DNA from: CAMYLY01 sp036397755 | GTDB taxonomy: Bacteria; Gemmatimonadota; Gemmatimonadetes; Gemmatimonadales; GWC2-71-9 | Direction: 5' to 3' | DNA length: 64,000 bases | NCBI GenBank assembly: GCA_036397755.1 | Contig: DASWII010000039.1 | Span: 1-64,000 of the forward strand | Shown: piece after piece, positions 9,332 to 17,719 of the stretch | Numbering within the stretch: position 1 is the stretch's first letter | Layout: every line of letters begins with the position of its first letter | Notes under the pieces: model-generated | The model's database searches: none | Told to the model about the DNA's origin: nothing | What the model saw: the letters and a program-made list of their open reading frames with translations, nothing else | Translations under genes and position numbers: made by a program

Positions 9332-9655
9332 TCAAGAACCGCCTGCTTGAGGTGGACGCCATCGAAACTCGTGGACCTGCCACCGGGAAAGCGGACTCGC
9401 GCCCACCTCGCGATAGATCGCCAACGCCGCTCGCGCATCGGTCTGCGCGGCATTCGGGTCACGCGGATCGCCGAACGCGTAGGCCGCTCCACCCCGGTCC
9501 TCGTGCGCCGCGTACGCCCGGAGCAGGTAGCGCAGGTCCGGCCGAGTTTGGTCGAATGCTACCCATGGGGTGCTGGCCGCGCACCCCTCGTAGGTGACGA
9601 TGAAGTCCACTCGGCCGTGCCGCGACTCGAGCCCGATACGACGGCGCAGTGGCAC
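9332..9655 (-). CDS. Hypothetical small protein upstream of M20 peptidase
   Basis: 107 residues from the GTG at 9655. No family recognised; no signal peptide or membrane segment. The best Shine-Dalgarno (AAGGAGG) overlaps that GTG and is ideally placed (5 bases) for the in-frame CTG at 9649, so initiation may be at CTG. The stop lies 2 bases before the peptidase ATG, consistent with an operon. Coding status is supported mainly by the strong SD and the spacing. Confidence 0.45.
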   Translation of the reverse strand: MPLRRRIGLESRHGRVDFIVTYEGCAASTPWVAFDQTRPDLRYLLRAYAAHEDRGGAAYAFGDPRDPNAAQTDARAALAIYREVGASPLSRWQVHEFRWRPPQAGGS

Positions 9656-9769
9656 CTCCTTCCACCCCCCAAGAGTTCACATTCGACGGGAATCGCGCGA
9701 GGCTTAGATTTCCGAATGAACCGCCGGCCCAGCCGTTCACCATAACGATTACAGGAGAAGACCGACCAC

Positions 9770-10204
9770 ATGTCAAACGACGAAGGCGCCGCCAAGATCG
9801 TCATCACCATCGACGGATTCTCCGACGAGGTGCTCCTCTTCTCGCGCAAGAAAGCGAAGGGAACACCCAGACACGGTCAGCTCGAACTCCTCGGAGGCGG
9901 GATGGACGGGAGCAGTCCGCTGCACGGGCTGATCCGCGAGCTGGAGGAAGAGGAGAAGAGCGGAGCGCTGGCTCAAGAAGTTCGCAGGGCCTCCCCCAGC
10001 CCCCGGCTGCTCACGGTCGACAACGTTCCGCACTACATCTTCGAGGTCCGCATCCCCATGTCCGTCTACCTCGACGCGCGGCACGACAAGGGAGAAAGCC
10101 TGGGGTTCCTCGTCGTTCCCAAGTCCCGTCTGGGTGATCCCGGCATGGCCGGGCGTTTCACCCGCAAGACGATCGGGATTCTGCAGGCGCTCTCGCTCAT
10201 CTAG
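9770..10204 (+). CDS. Nudix-hydrolase-like protein
   Basis: 144 residues, preceded by an AGGAGA ribosome site. The Nudix box is recognisable but incomplete: GGGMDGSSPLHGLIRELEEEE (about 42-62) keeps the Gly start and the RELEEE metal-binding core, while the first Glu of the consensus is replaced. Nudix enzymes cleave nucleoside diphosphates linked to another group. The substrate cannot be predicted. It is divergent from the M20 operon and alone on this strand. Confidence 0.72.
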   Translation: MSNDEGAAKIVITIDGFSDEVLLFSRKKAKGTPRHGQLELLGGGMDGSSPLHGLIRELEEEEKSGALAQEVRRASPSPRLLTVDNVPHYIFEVRIPMSVYLDARHDKGESLGFLVVPKSRLGDPGMAGRFTRKTIGILQALSLI

Positions 10205-10272
10205 TATCCCGTCCCAGGAGTTCGTGGTCTGGCCGCGAGTCCCATGGGTCCCGGCGGGAGCGGCCGGAGCTC

Positions 10273-10312
10273 GCTTGCCAAGCAGTCGCACCACCTGATT
10301 CGCTTGGCAAGC
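10273..10312. repeat. Paired dyad: GCTTGCCAAGC / GCTTGGCAAGC
   Basis: An 11-base element and its exact reverse complement, each itself nearly palindromic (GCTTG-C-CAAGC), lie 18 bases apart between the Nudix gene and the glycosyltransferase gene. Centre-to-centre spacing is 29 bases, about three helical turns, as expected for two operators of one dimeric regulator. It could also fold as an RNA hairpin, but no T-run follows. Confidence 0.55.
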
Positions 10313-10376
10313 ACGCGCGCCGCCTGACCGCGAGTCCGCCGGTGGACCTTCCACGTCGGGCGCGCGATCTTGGTGC

Positions 10377-12050
10377 GTGCACGTACGACCTGCCCGTGTC
10401 TCGATCGAGCAGCTCCTCGTGGCGCTCGTGGTGCTGCTAGCCTCCGTGGCGCTGCGGCTGCCAGTTCCCGTCGTTCCCGGAGCCTTCCACGACGACGCCG
10501 TGTACCTGGCGCTGGGCCGCTCGTTGGCGGACGGCGACGGGTATCGCTCGATCTACCTGCCTGGTGCGCCCGTGCACACGAAGTACCCGCCGGGGCTTCC
10601 CGCCGTCTACGCCGTCGTGTGGATGCTCGCCGGGAGTCTCCACACGACCGTGGCGATCATCACGGCGCTCAATGTCGTCCTGGTGAGCACCGCGGCAGCG
10701 ATCCTTTGGCGCTTCGCCCGGACGACGCTCGGCCTCTCGGCGGCGATCGCGGCCCCCTGCGTCGTTGCACCCTTCCTGATCGAGGCGTCCCTGCACCTTT
10801 TGAGACTGCCCCTGAGTGAGCCGTTCTTTCTCCTCGGGTGGGCCGTCGGCCTGCTTGCGTTCGCTCGGCTGGTCGAACGTCCGACCATTGCGGGAGCGCT
10901 GGCGACCGGCTTCGTGCTCGGCGCGACGCTGCTGTTTCGGACGCAGGCGTTGCCGCTGCTGGTAGCCGCGCTGGGGGCGGCGGCGTTCCTCCGGCTGCCC
11001 GCGAGGATGCTGGGCGCGTTGTCGGCCGGGTTGTTCGTCCCCATCTCGGTGTGGCATGCGGCACGCCGGCTCACGGCCGGCATGGGCCCGGCGTCCGGCC
11101 AGCCGGACGAATGGTCGTACTTCGCCTTCCTGCCGCTGAGCGATCCAGGCGTCTGGCCGGCGTTCTTCGTGAGTACCTGGAAGACCATCGCCGGCTACTA
11201 CTGGATCGTGCTGCCGAACATGCTCGCTTCGCCCAGGATCGCCGGTGTCGTCGCGCTCATGGTTGCCATCGTCGCGGGCGTAGCGGGAGCCGTGCTCGCA
11301 GGTCGCAAGGGTGCGTTTCTTACGACAGGACTCGCGCTGTCCGCGTTGACCGTGCTGTCGTGGCCGTTCGCGCAAGATCGCATGGTGCTGGTGCTCCTGC
11401 CCTTCGCCGGCCTCCTTGTCGGCGTGGCCATCCAGGCAACCGTGCGGCGCACGGTGGGACGTTGGCGCGCGGCGCTGATCGCGGCTCTCGCGGCCACCGG
11501 CGTCCTGATCGGCGTGCGACAGCGGCAGATTCGAGCTCACGTGGGCTCGTGGGAGAACACCCAGGCAGCCGTCGGTTTTACCTACGCGGGGATGGCGCTG
11601 CCCACCCTCAGCACGCTCATCGTGACGGCGGACGTGTGGCTCGAGGAGCACGCGGATACGGCGGATGTGCTGCTCTTCGAGCACGGTCCTGCGCCGTTTC
11701 TCACCTCAGGGCGACGCGTGGTCTCGTTCCCGCACAGCGACTTCGTGGACCAACTGCCAATCTTCATGGTCCCCGGGGCATACCTCGCCGCGTCCATCGC
11801 GGAGGACAGCGTCTCGCTGATTGCGATCACCGCGCAACGCGAACCCGACGGCAGGATATCGATCGCCGACACCCCGCTGGCGGACGAGCTGCTCGCGGTG
11901 ATGGCGCGATGCCCGAACAGCCTCGAGCTGGCCGGTGTCAGCGGACGCGCGCCGTCGATAGCGTTCTATCGGGTCGTTGAGGGCGGCGAGTGCTTGGCCG
12001 GCCTCCGCGTACCCAACGGCGGCGCCCGGCCGATGGGGCCTCGCCGCTAG
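10377..12050 (+). CDS. Polytopic GT-C-type (GT39/PMT-like) glycosyltransferase
   Basis: 557 residues from a GTG; no clear SD. About ten membrane segments cover residues 10-370, followed by a soluble domain (about 390-557). The first external loop contains FHDDAVYLALGRSLADG (Asp-Asp at 39-40) and TKYPPGLP (69-75), the layout of GT-C enzymes that take a lipid-phosphate sugar donor. The acceptor is unknown. No other glycosylation genes are adjacent. Convergent with the next gene, with 31 bases between stops. Confidence 0.72.
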   Translation: MHVRPARVSIEQLLVALVVLLASVALRLPVPVVPGAFHDDAVYLALGRSLADGDGYRSIYLPGAPVHTKYPPGLPAVYAVVWMLAGSLHTTVAIITALNVVLVSTAAAILWRFARTTLGLSAAIAAPCVVAPFLIEASLHLLRLPLSEPFFLLGWAVGLLAFARLVERPTIAGALATGFVLGATLLFRTQALPLLVAALGAAAFLRLPARMLGALSAGLFVPISVWHAARRLTAGMGPASGQPDEWSYFAFLPLSDPGVWPAFFVSTWKTIAGYYWIVLPNMLASPRIAGVVALMVAIVAGVAGAVLAGRKGAFLTTGLALSALTVLSWPFAQDRMVLVLLPFAGLLVGVAIQATVRRTVGRWRAALIAALAATGVLIGVRQRQIRAHVGSWENTQAAVGFTYAGMALPTLSTLIVTADVWLEEHADTADVLLFEHGPAPFLTSGRRVVSFPHSDFVDQLPIFMVPGAYLAASIAEDSVSLIAITAQREPDGRISIADTPLADELLAVMARCPNSLELAGVSGRAPSIAFYRVVEGGECLAGLRVPNGGARPMGPRR

Positions 12051-12081
12051 CCGACTGCCGAACGCGGGAACCGACCGCCGC

Positions 12082-13818
12082 TCAAGGCCGCGGTCGCATG
12101 ATCAACCGGCCCAACACCGCCCACATCTGGTCGGCGTCGATCAACCCGCGTACGGTGACCCGGAAGCCGGAGTAGTCGGCCGTGCCCATCGTGTTCCCAT
12201 CCACGTCCGTGCTCACGGACAGCACGCTATCGACGGCTGTCGGCGAGCCCGGCCGCATGGCGACCATAACCGTGTCGCCCGTCTCGAGGATCTGCACGAC
12301 GTCCCATCCCGTCGCGGTCTGCGTGGCCCGCAGTATGTCGAGGTCGCCGATCGCCACGATCTCCGATCGGGACACCGGCGGCGTCGGCGCAGTGGTCGGC
12401 GGCGTAGCCTCGGACGGCGCCGTGTCCGGCGGGAGATCCTCGCCGCTCGCCGTGTCCGATCCGCTGAGCGGCGCCGGAGCGGCGCCAGGAGCCTCGGGCG
12501 TGCCCGTCGGTTGAATCTCCGCTCCCGTACCTGGGGCGGAGGCTTCCGAGGCGCCCAGCGTGTCGATCGACTGCAAGGACGAAGCGGCCGCGCTGACCGA
12601 ATCGCCGGTGACCGAGTCGGGCAATGCCGGCGCCGGATCCGAGGTGGGAAGTGTCGTCGGAGGGGTCGTCACGACATCCGCTCCCGTCGCGACGCCGTCA
12701 CCACCCAGCGGGATCACGCCGGTCATGACCAGCGCCGCCCCACCCGCCACGACAATGACCAGCGCCACGACTGGAAGCACCCACCTCCGCTTTGGGGACG
12801 GCCTGGGCTGGTCATCACGCATGACGATCCGCGGTTCCGGCGCGCGATCCCACGGAGCCGGACGACGGCTCTCGGACTCGCGGCGCGCCGGCGCGCGCTC
12901 CGGTACCTCCGAAACCGACTCTTGCAGGATCACCTGCTCTTCGGGCTCTGCCTCCTCCTGCACCGGAGCTTCCGGCTCTTGATCCTCGGGCGCCTCGTGA
13001 GGCGGCTCTTGCGAGCCGTGCTCAATCACGAACCCCGATGCCGCCCGCTCCTCGTCCTCCACGGACTCCAACTGCGGCTCCTCGACCGCCTCGGAGGTCT
13101 GCACCCCCCCCAAGTCGTCTGCGTCTCCGAGGAGAACCAACCCATTACCACCGCCGATCGCCGTCTCGACCACAGGTTCTTCCACGTCCGCTGGCGCCTC
13201 TTCATCCACCGCGGTCCCTTCCATCGCCGAGGGTTCCTCCGGCGCAGGCGGTGGTGCGGGCTCCTCATGCGGCTCGTCGACCGGTGGTGACGGGGGCGGT
13301 GTGGCGGCAGCAGCCGCCTGGGGGGCGGTCGCTCTCCCGAGACCGGTGTCGATGGCCTTGCGCAGTACGCCCGTCACCTGCTCTGCCGGCCGGCCGGCCA
13401 ACTGTTCCAGTCCCTGCAGCATCTTGTGCCGCTCGGTTCGCCGGGCGAAGTCGGCCAATACTGCGCGCGCCGGCTCGGCATGGCCGTGGTCCAGCAGCAA
13501 CCCGGCCAACACGAAGTGCACCGTACGTTGCGAGCTGTCGGCCGCCTCGATCTTGCCGCAGAGTTCCACGATCTCGTCCGCCGCCCCCACAGCCGCATAC
13601 CGAGCGGCGGCGGCCCGATAACGTTCGACGGCCTCGTGCACCTGTCCGAGCGCCACGTGCGCGTCTCCCGCCTTCACATACAGGGGGAACTCGCGGCCGA
13701 TGGCCTCGGTGCCCTCGAGATGCTGCAGGACGTGGTCGTAGATGCGGAGCGCCTGGTCGTGCCGCCCCGCGGCGGCGAGCGTTTCGGCTTGCGCCTTGAG
13801 TTCAGACAGCTTGGCCAA
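12082..13818 (-). CDS. TPR protein with single membrane span and acidic/Pro-rich linker
   Basis: 578 residues if translation starts at the TTG at 13818, which has GGGAGG 5 bases upstream; a GTG at 13836 is the alternative. The N-terminal 150 residues are TPR-like helices (AGRHDQALRIYDHVLQHL). A long Glu/Pro-rich disordered region follows, then a membrane segment after PKRRW (about 346-367), a Thr/Pro/Ala-rich periplasmic linker and a ~100-residue folded C-terminus (from about 475). Topology: TPR domain in the cytoplasm, C-domain outside. No family recognised. It may be a scaffold linking cytoplasmic and envelope partners. Confidence 0.75.
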   Translation of the reverse strand: MAKLSELKAQAETLAAAGRHDQALRIYDHVLQHLEGTEAIGREFPLYVKAGDAHVALGQVHEAVERYRAAAARYAAVGAADEIVELCGKIEAADSSQRTVHFVLAGLLLDHGHAEPARAVLADFARRTERHKMLQGLEQLAGRPAEQVTGVLRKAIDTGLGRATAPQAAAAATPPPSPPVDEPHEEPAPPPAPEEPSAMEGTAVDEEAPADVEEPVVETAIGGGNGLVLLGDADDLGGVQTSEAVEEPQLESVEDEERAASGFVIEHGSQEPPHEAPEDQEPEAPVQEEAEPEEQVILQESVSEVPERAPARRESESRRPAPWDRAPEPRIVMRDDQPRPSPKRRWVLPVVALVIVVAGGAALVMTGVIPLGGDGVATGADVVTTPPTTLPTSDPAPALPDSVTGDSVSAAASSLQSIDTLGASEASAPGTGAEIQPTGTPEAPGAAPAPLSGSDTASGEDLPPDTAPSEATPPTTAPTPPVSRSEIVAIGDLDILRATQTATGWDVVQILETGDTVMVAMRPGSPTAVDSVLSVSTDVDGNTMGTADYSGFRVTVRGLIDADQMWAVLGRLIMRPRP

Positions 13819-13915
13819 CGAGACCTCCCAACCCACCGCGAAAGGGGACCTTGGGACAAACTACCATTCCGCCCGAGGTGGGCAAGCCACACGCCCGAAA
13901 TCCCCGAAACGCGAC

Positions 13916-13955
13916 GAGCCGCGTCGCCGGAACCGAATACGCGACGACGCGGCTC
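13916..13955. repeat. Perfect 11-bp inverted repeat upstream of TPR gene
   Basis: GAGCCGCGTCG (13916-13926) and its reverse complement (13945-13955) are separated by 18 bases. On the minus strand it lies about 100 bases before the TPR gene start, so it could form a leader hairpin or stop readthrough from upstream. No U-tract follows on either strand, so a classical intrinsic terminator is not supported. Confidence 0.5.
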
Positions 13956-14026
13956 GGACCTGCGCAGCCTGGAGCGACCGCCCTACGGCGCTCGATCAGC
14001 GGCGCACATCGCGATTCGGTCCTGGA

Positions 14027-14089
14027 TCAGCAACCGAATAGGCGATCGCTTGCCCGTACCAGGCTGCGCGCCGGTTCGTTACTGGACAA
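14027..14089 (-). CDS. Possible 20-residue mini-ORF with extended SD
   Basis: A TTG start at 14089 lies 7 bases after GGAGG within AAGGAGGTGATCC (14091-14103), which complements essentially the whole 3' tail of 16S rRNA. The frame encodes 20 residues (begins MSSNEPARSL) and stops at 14027. It may be a short peptide, a leader ORF or the surviving start of a lost gene. The only support is the exceptional ribosome site. Confidence 0.3.
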   Translation of the reverse strand: MSSNEPARSLVRASDRLFGC

Positions 14090-14280
14090 TGGATCACCTC
14101 CTTGGTTGGGGTTAACGTGCGGGCGAACAACCGCATAGTAGGAACACACCCGGGCGCGGAGCAACCCCCTCCGGCCGCCCCACACACGTCCGATGGCGCA
14201 CGGGGCATCCGAACACGTGCAGCGAGCGGTGGACACCGCTGGGCGCACAGCGCGCCTGCACACCCTCGCCGCGCGCAGGA

Positions 14281-15582
14281 TTACGAGCGCACCGCCCGCA
14301 GACAGGGCCGCAGCAGGAAGAGGTTGGCGCTGATGCGCCCGCCCACGAACGCGAGCGTGGCCGCCACCACGCCAACGATCCCGAAGTACCCGCCGAGCAC
14401 GGTGAACAATACGCCTACGCCGAGTACCTCCGACGCCGTGGCCCAGGTCACCGGCGCGGTGCGGCGTCCCACGACCAGAATCGCGCGCTGGTATGAGAGC
14501 AGCACGGACAGCGCCGGCAGGATCACCAGCACGCGCGTCGGCCAAATCGCGAAATCCGCCAGAGTCGGTGTCAGGCCCGAGATGGTCTCGAACCAGAACC
14601 CCGCAAGCGGTGTGAATGCGATGAGCGCCAACCCCACCGAGGCGCCGACGCCGAGGATGGCGGCGAACCGGCCCACCTCCCGGTGGTGCTCAAAACGGTC
14701 GCCCATCAGCGCGATCGCCGCTTCCTGGTAGCTCAGCCCCAGGGCCCGAAACATGAAGCTCAGAGCGTGCACGACGGGATAGACCGCGAGCGATTCCACC
14801 GGGGACGCGGCCCGACCCATGAAGAAGGTGAGCAGCGGCTGCACCGCGAGCCCGATCACCGAGGTCAGCGCCAGGGGATAGTAGAACTCCCAAATGCGCC
14901 CGTATCCCAGCGCTGACGATCCCGCAGGCTCCTCCGTCGCCAGCAGTTCGCGCACGGTGCGCCGCGCCATGAACCGGCTGGAGACCGCCTCGAGGCATAC
15001 GCCGGCGGACAGCGCCGCGGCACCGACCGCCGCACCGGGCAGCCGCGCCACGAAGTACAGCACGAGCGCCGTGCCCGCCATGCTCAGCAGGCGCAGGACC
15101 GTGCCGTAGGCCACCAGTCGGGTGCGCCCGCTCCGAATGAGCAGGCCCTGGTAGAAACGGCGGTATCCGATCGCCCCGGGCCACGGGAGCAGGATCCAGA
15201 GCGCGAGATAGGTGAGATCGGCGACCTCGGGCGGCAGCCCGATCAAGCCCTGCATGAGGAAGCGGAACACGGGCGGGATCAACACCACGAGCATTGCCAG
15301 CGTCACCATCACGTTCAGCCCGTACGTGAACGCCCGCAGCCGGCGAAACGCGATGGCACTCGTCGCCAGCGCGGTGGACGCCGACATGATCATGATGACC
15401 GGCGCCTCGACGAGAATCGCCCAGGCGTACGCGACGCCGTGGGCGGCGAGGTTGAACTTGGGATCCGCCAGCCGGGCGATGATCGCCGCTAACAATGGCC
15501 CTTCGAGCGACATCATGAGCCAGGTGGCCGCGAGCGGAACCCAAAAAACGAAGATCGAGCCGAGCGTGCGTCTCAGCGACAC
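14281..15582 (-). CDS. MATE/MOP-superfamily-like membrane transporter
   Basis: 433 residues with about 12 hydrophobic segments and the two-bundle spacing of the MOP superfamily (MATE, flippases, ANKH-like). Polar or charged residues sit in the first segment (MSLEGPLLAAIIARLADP), as in transporters of this type. The GTG at 15582 directly follows GGAGG; an in-frame CTG at 15576 is better spaced. The gene starts 27 bases after the thiC stop with no terminator between, so it probably belongs to the same TPP-controlled transcript. Substrate unknown; transport of a thiamin-related compound is inference from context only. Confidence 0.68.
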   Translation of the reverse strand: MSLRRTLGSIFVFWVPLAATWLMMSLEGPLLAAIIARLADPKFNLAAHGVAYAWAILVEAPVIMIMSASTALATSAIAFRRLRAFTYGLNVMVTLAMLVVLIPPVFRFLMQGLIGLPPEVADLTYLALWILLPWPGAIGYRRFYQGLLIRSGRTRLVAYGTVLRLLSMAGTALVLYFVARLPGAAVGAAALSAGVCLEAVSSRFMARRTVRELLATEEPAGSSALGYGRIWEFYYPLALTSVIGLAVQPLLTFFMGRAASPVESLAVYPVVHALSFMFRALGLSYQEAAIALMGDRFEHHREVGRFAAILGVGASVGLALIAFTPLAGFWFETISGLTPTLADFAIWPTRVLVILPALSVLLSYQRAILVVGRRTAPVTWATASEVLGVGVLFTVLGGYFGIVGVVAATLAFVGGRISANLFLLRPCLRAVRS

Positions 15583-15609
15583 CCTCCACGCCGCGCGCGA
15601 TCCGCCGAC

Positions 15610-16953
15610 TCACCCCACACGGGGCCCCGCCGCGTGTTCCTGCGCCAATTCCGCCAGCATATCGTCCAGCGTTCGCGAGTGGTGCATGGAACAGAATTTC
15701 GGTCCGCACATCGCGCAGAACTCGGCGCTCTTGAAGTACTCAGCCGGCAGGCTCTCGTCGTGATACTCGCGCGCCCGCTCCGGATCGAGGCTCAGCCGGA
15801 ACTGCTCGTTCCAGTCGAACGCGTAGCGCGCTCGCGACAGCGCGTCGTCGCGAGTCGTGGACCCGGCCCGACCGCGCGCGATGTCAGCGGCGTGCGCCGC
15901 GATCTTGTAGGCGATCACGCCCTCGCGTACGTCACCGGCATTGGGGAGCCCGAGGTGTTCCTTGGGAGTTACGTAGCACAACATGTCCGCGCCGTACCAC
16001 CCGATCATCGCCGCCCCGATGGCGGACGTGATATGATCGTATCCCGGCGCGATATCGGTCACGAGCGGGCCAAGCGTGTAGAACGGCGCCTCGTGACACA
16101 TCTCCTTCTGCTTGCGCACGTTCATCTCGATCTGCTGCATCGGCACGTGACCAGGCCCCTCGATCATCACTTGGACGTCACGCGCCCACGCCCGCAGCGT
16201 CAGCTCGCCCAACGTCTCGAGCTCGGCGAATTGCGCGGCGTCGCTCGCGTCGTGAATCGACCCGGGCCGCAGGCCATCGCCCAACGAGATCGTCACGTCG
16301 TACGCTCGGCAAATCTCCAGCACGTCGTCGAACCGGTCGTACAGGGGATTCTGCCGGCGGTGCGCCATCATCCACACCGCCAGCAGCGAACCGCCACGAC
16401 TGACGATGCCCGTCACGCGACCGTGCACGAGGTGCAGGTGCTCCAGCAAGACGCCCGCGTGCAGGGTCATGTAGTCGACACCCTGCTGCGCCTGCCGCTC
16501 GATCATGTCGAGCAAACCGTCGGCGGTCAGCTCGGCCGTCTCCTTCACCTGGAGGATGGCTTGATAGATCGGCACGGTGCCCACCGGCACCGTGGCAGCC
16601 GCGAGGATCGCGCGGCGCGTCTCGTCGATGGCATCGCCCGTTGACAGATCCATCACCGTGTCGGCGCCGTACTTCACGGCCAGCCGGAGTTTGTCCAACT
16701 CCTCCTCAATCGACGATGAGACGGCGGAGTTGCCGATGTTCGCGTTGATCTTCACCGATGCCACCGCCCCGATGGCCATGGGCCGGAGCGACCCCGCCAG
16801 GTGATGCACGTTGGCGGGAATGATCAAGCGGCCCCGCGCGACCTCGTCCCGGACGACGTCCGCGGACAGCCCTTCGCGTTCCGCGACCGCCCGCATGGCG
16901 TGGGTCACGTCGCCCTGGCGGGCGAGGTACATTTGGGTTGGACAGTGTGTCAT
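15610..16953 (-). CDS. thiC: Phosphomethylpyrimidine synthase ThiC
   Basis: 447 residues, the shorter bacterial form without the long N-terminal extension. ThiC is a radical-SAM enzyme that rearranges aminoimidazole ribotide to the thiamin pyrimidine. The C-terminal CAMCGPKFC carries the 4Fe-4S cluster. Diagnostic stretches include INANIGNSAVSSSIEEE, YGADTVMDLSTG, EGPGHVPMQQIEMN and PFYTLGPLVTDIAPGYDHI. A TPP riboswitch lies directly upstream and includes the ribosome site. The MATE-like gene follows in the same orientation; no other thi genes are present. Confidence 0.98.
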   Translation of the reverse strand: MTHCPTQMYLARQGDVTHAMRAVAEREGLSADVVRDEVARGRLIIPANVHHLAGSLRPMAIGAVASVKINANIGNSAVSSSIEEELDKLRLAVKYGADTVMDLSTGDAIDETRRAILAAATVPVGTVPIYQAILQVKETAELTADGLLDMIERQAQQGVDYMTLHAGVLLEHLHLVHGRVTGIVSRGGSLLAVWMMAHRRQNPLYDRFDDVLEICRAYDVTISLGDGLRPGSIHDASDAAQFAELETLGELTLRAWARDVQVMIEGPGHVPMQQIEMNVRKQKEMCHEAPFYTLGPLVTDIAPGYDHITSAIGAAMIGWYGADMLCYVTPKEHLGLPNAGDVREGVIAYKIAAHAADIARGRAGSTTRDDALSRARYAFDWNEQFRLSLDPERAREYHDESLPAEYFKSAEFCAMCGPKFCSMHHSRTLDDMLAELAQEHAAGPRVG

Positions 16954-16960
16954 GATCGAC

Positions 16961-17036
16961 TCCCTCCGCCGGTACGAACCGGATCAGGTTCCTGGGGTGT
17001 ATTCTCAGCCCTGGGGCACCCCCGTCGCACCTGGGA
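16961..17036 (-). ncRNA. TPP riboswitch (THI element) controlling thiC
   Basis: Read on the minus strand, the conserved blocks occur in order: GGGGTGCCCC, GGCTGAGAATACACCC, GAACCTGATCCGGTT and GTACCGGCGGAGGGAG. These are the P2/P3 and P4/P5 elements that bind thiamin pyrophosphate. The last block contains the thiC Shine-Dalgarno (GGAGGGAG, 6 bases before the ATG), so ligand binding probably blocks translation directly. No separate terminator hairpin is visible between the aptamer and the ATG. Confidence 0.96.
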
Positions 17037-17170
17037 ATCTAGCGAACCGGAACGCGCGGCGGGGGCGGCGGTACAACAGTCCGGCGCGATTACGCGTAAC
17101 ATGTGCACGCCGGCCGTCGGTGCCGGTGGACCACGTCCTGACCATCTCACAACGCCACGGAGCTGATGTT

Positions 17171-17632
17171 ATGCGATTCATCCCGATTCTTGGGGCCGCC
17201 GTGCTCGTGCTGGCGACCCCGGTGGCCGCGCAGCAGCGGCCCATGATGGGCGGCGGTATGGGCTCGGCCTCCATGGCCACCTGGAGTGCGTTCGACGAAG
17301 CGTTCGACAGTACCGCCACGGCGGCGGGACTAAACGAGGACCTGCAGAACTGGGTGATGCTGCTCATGGCCGACATTCGTGAGGAGCACGGTGACGCCTT
17401 CAAGCGAGTGAAGGAGCTTCGGGAATCTCTGCGGTCGGCCCGAGCCAGTGGGGCTACCCGGGAAGAGATGGGCGGGCTGATGCAGGAACTCGGGCCGCTC
17501 ATGCAGCAGTTGACTCCGGTGACCCAGGCATTTGAAGACCAGCTCAAGGCCACGCTGAGCCCGTTGCAATTCCAAGCCGTGCAGGCCTTTGCGGAAGACC
17601 GGGGGAGGTTCAGGCGGCGCCCGCGCGAGTAG
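17171..17632 (+). CDS. Small periplasmic helical protein (Spy/CpxP-like)
   Basis: 153 residues. Signal peptide to about residue 20 (LATPVAAQ), then a Met/Gly-rich patch (RPMMGGGMGSASM) and a long helical, charged region including LQNWVMLLMADIREEH and LSPLQFQAVQAF. The overall shape resembles Spy/CpxP-type envelope chaperones or the LTxxQ group, and the Met patch could bind metal, but no signature repeat is complete. Divergent from thiC. GGAG lies 8 bases before the ATG. Confidence 0.7.
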   Translation: MRFIPILGAAVLVLATPVAAQQRPMMGGGMGSASMATWSAFDEAFDSTATAAGLNEDLQNWVMLLMADIREEHGDAFKRVKELRESLRSARASGATREEMGGLMQELGPLMQQLTPVTQAFEDQLKATLSPLQFQAVQAFAEDRGRFRRRPRE

Positions 17633-17719
17633 CTCAGAGACGGGACCGGCCCCCGGGGGCTTCCCCCGCGTGCCTCCGATGCCAAGTCTCGAACCCACCG
17701 ACGGCCTAGGAGGCGCGCG

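Larger units (their letters stand above)
13819..14280. other. Gene-poor stretch with hairpin and strong SD
   Basis: About 460 bases between the TPR/membrane gene and the end of the transporter gene. It holds an 11-base-pair inverted repeat (13916-13955) and, on the minus strand, an unusually long Shine-Dalgarno (14091-14103) with a 20-codon open frame. No other gene-like frame, promoter of good quality or T-rich terminator is seen. Confidence 0.5.

Noticed and set aside
10437..11684. Minus-strand open frame antisense to the glycosyltransferase gene
   Set aside because: Charged low-complexity translation; the plus strand has clear membrane segments and GT-C motifs.
14091..14104. Possible fragment of a 16S rRNA 3' end (GGATCACCTCCTT)
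   Set aside because: Only about 14 bases match; preceding sequence does not follow 16S rRNA. It is better read as an extended SD on the minus strand.
17649..17660. GCCCCCGGGGGC palindrome after the Spy-like gene as terminator
   Set aside because: Perfect palindrome but no loop space and no T-run; could be compositional.
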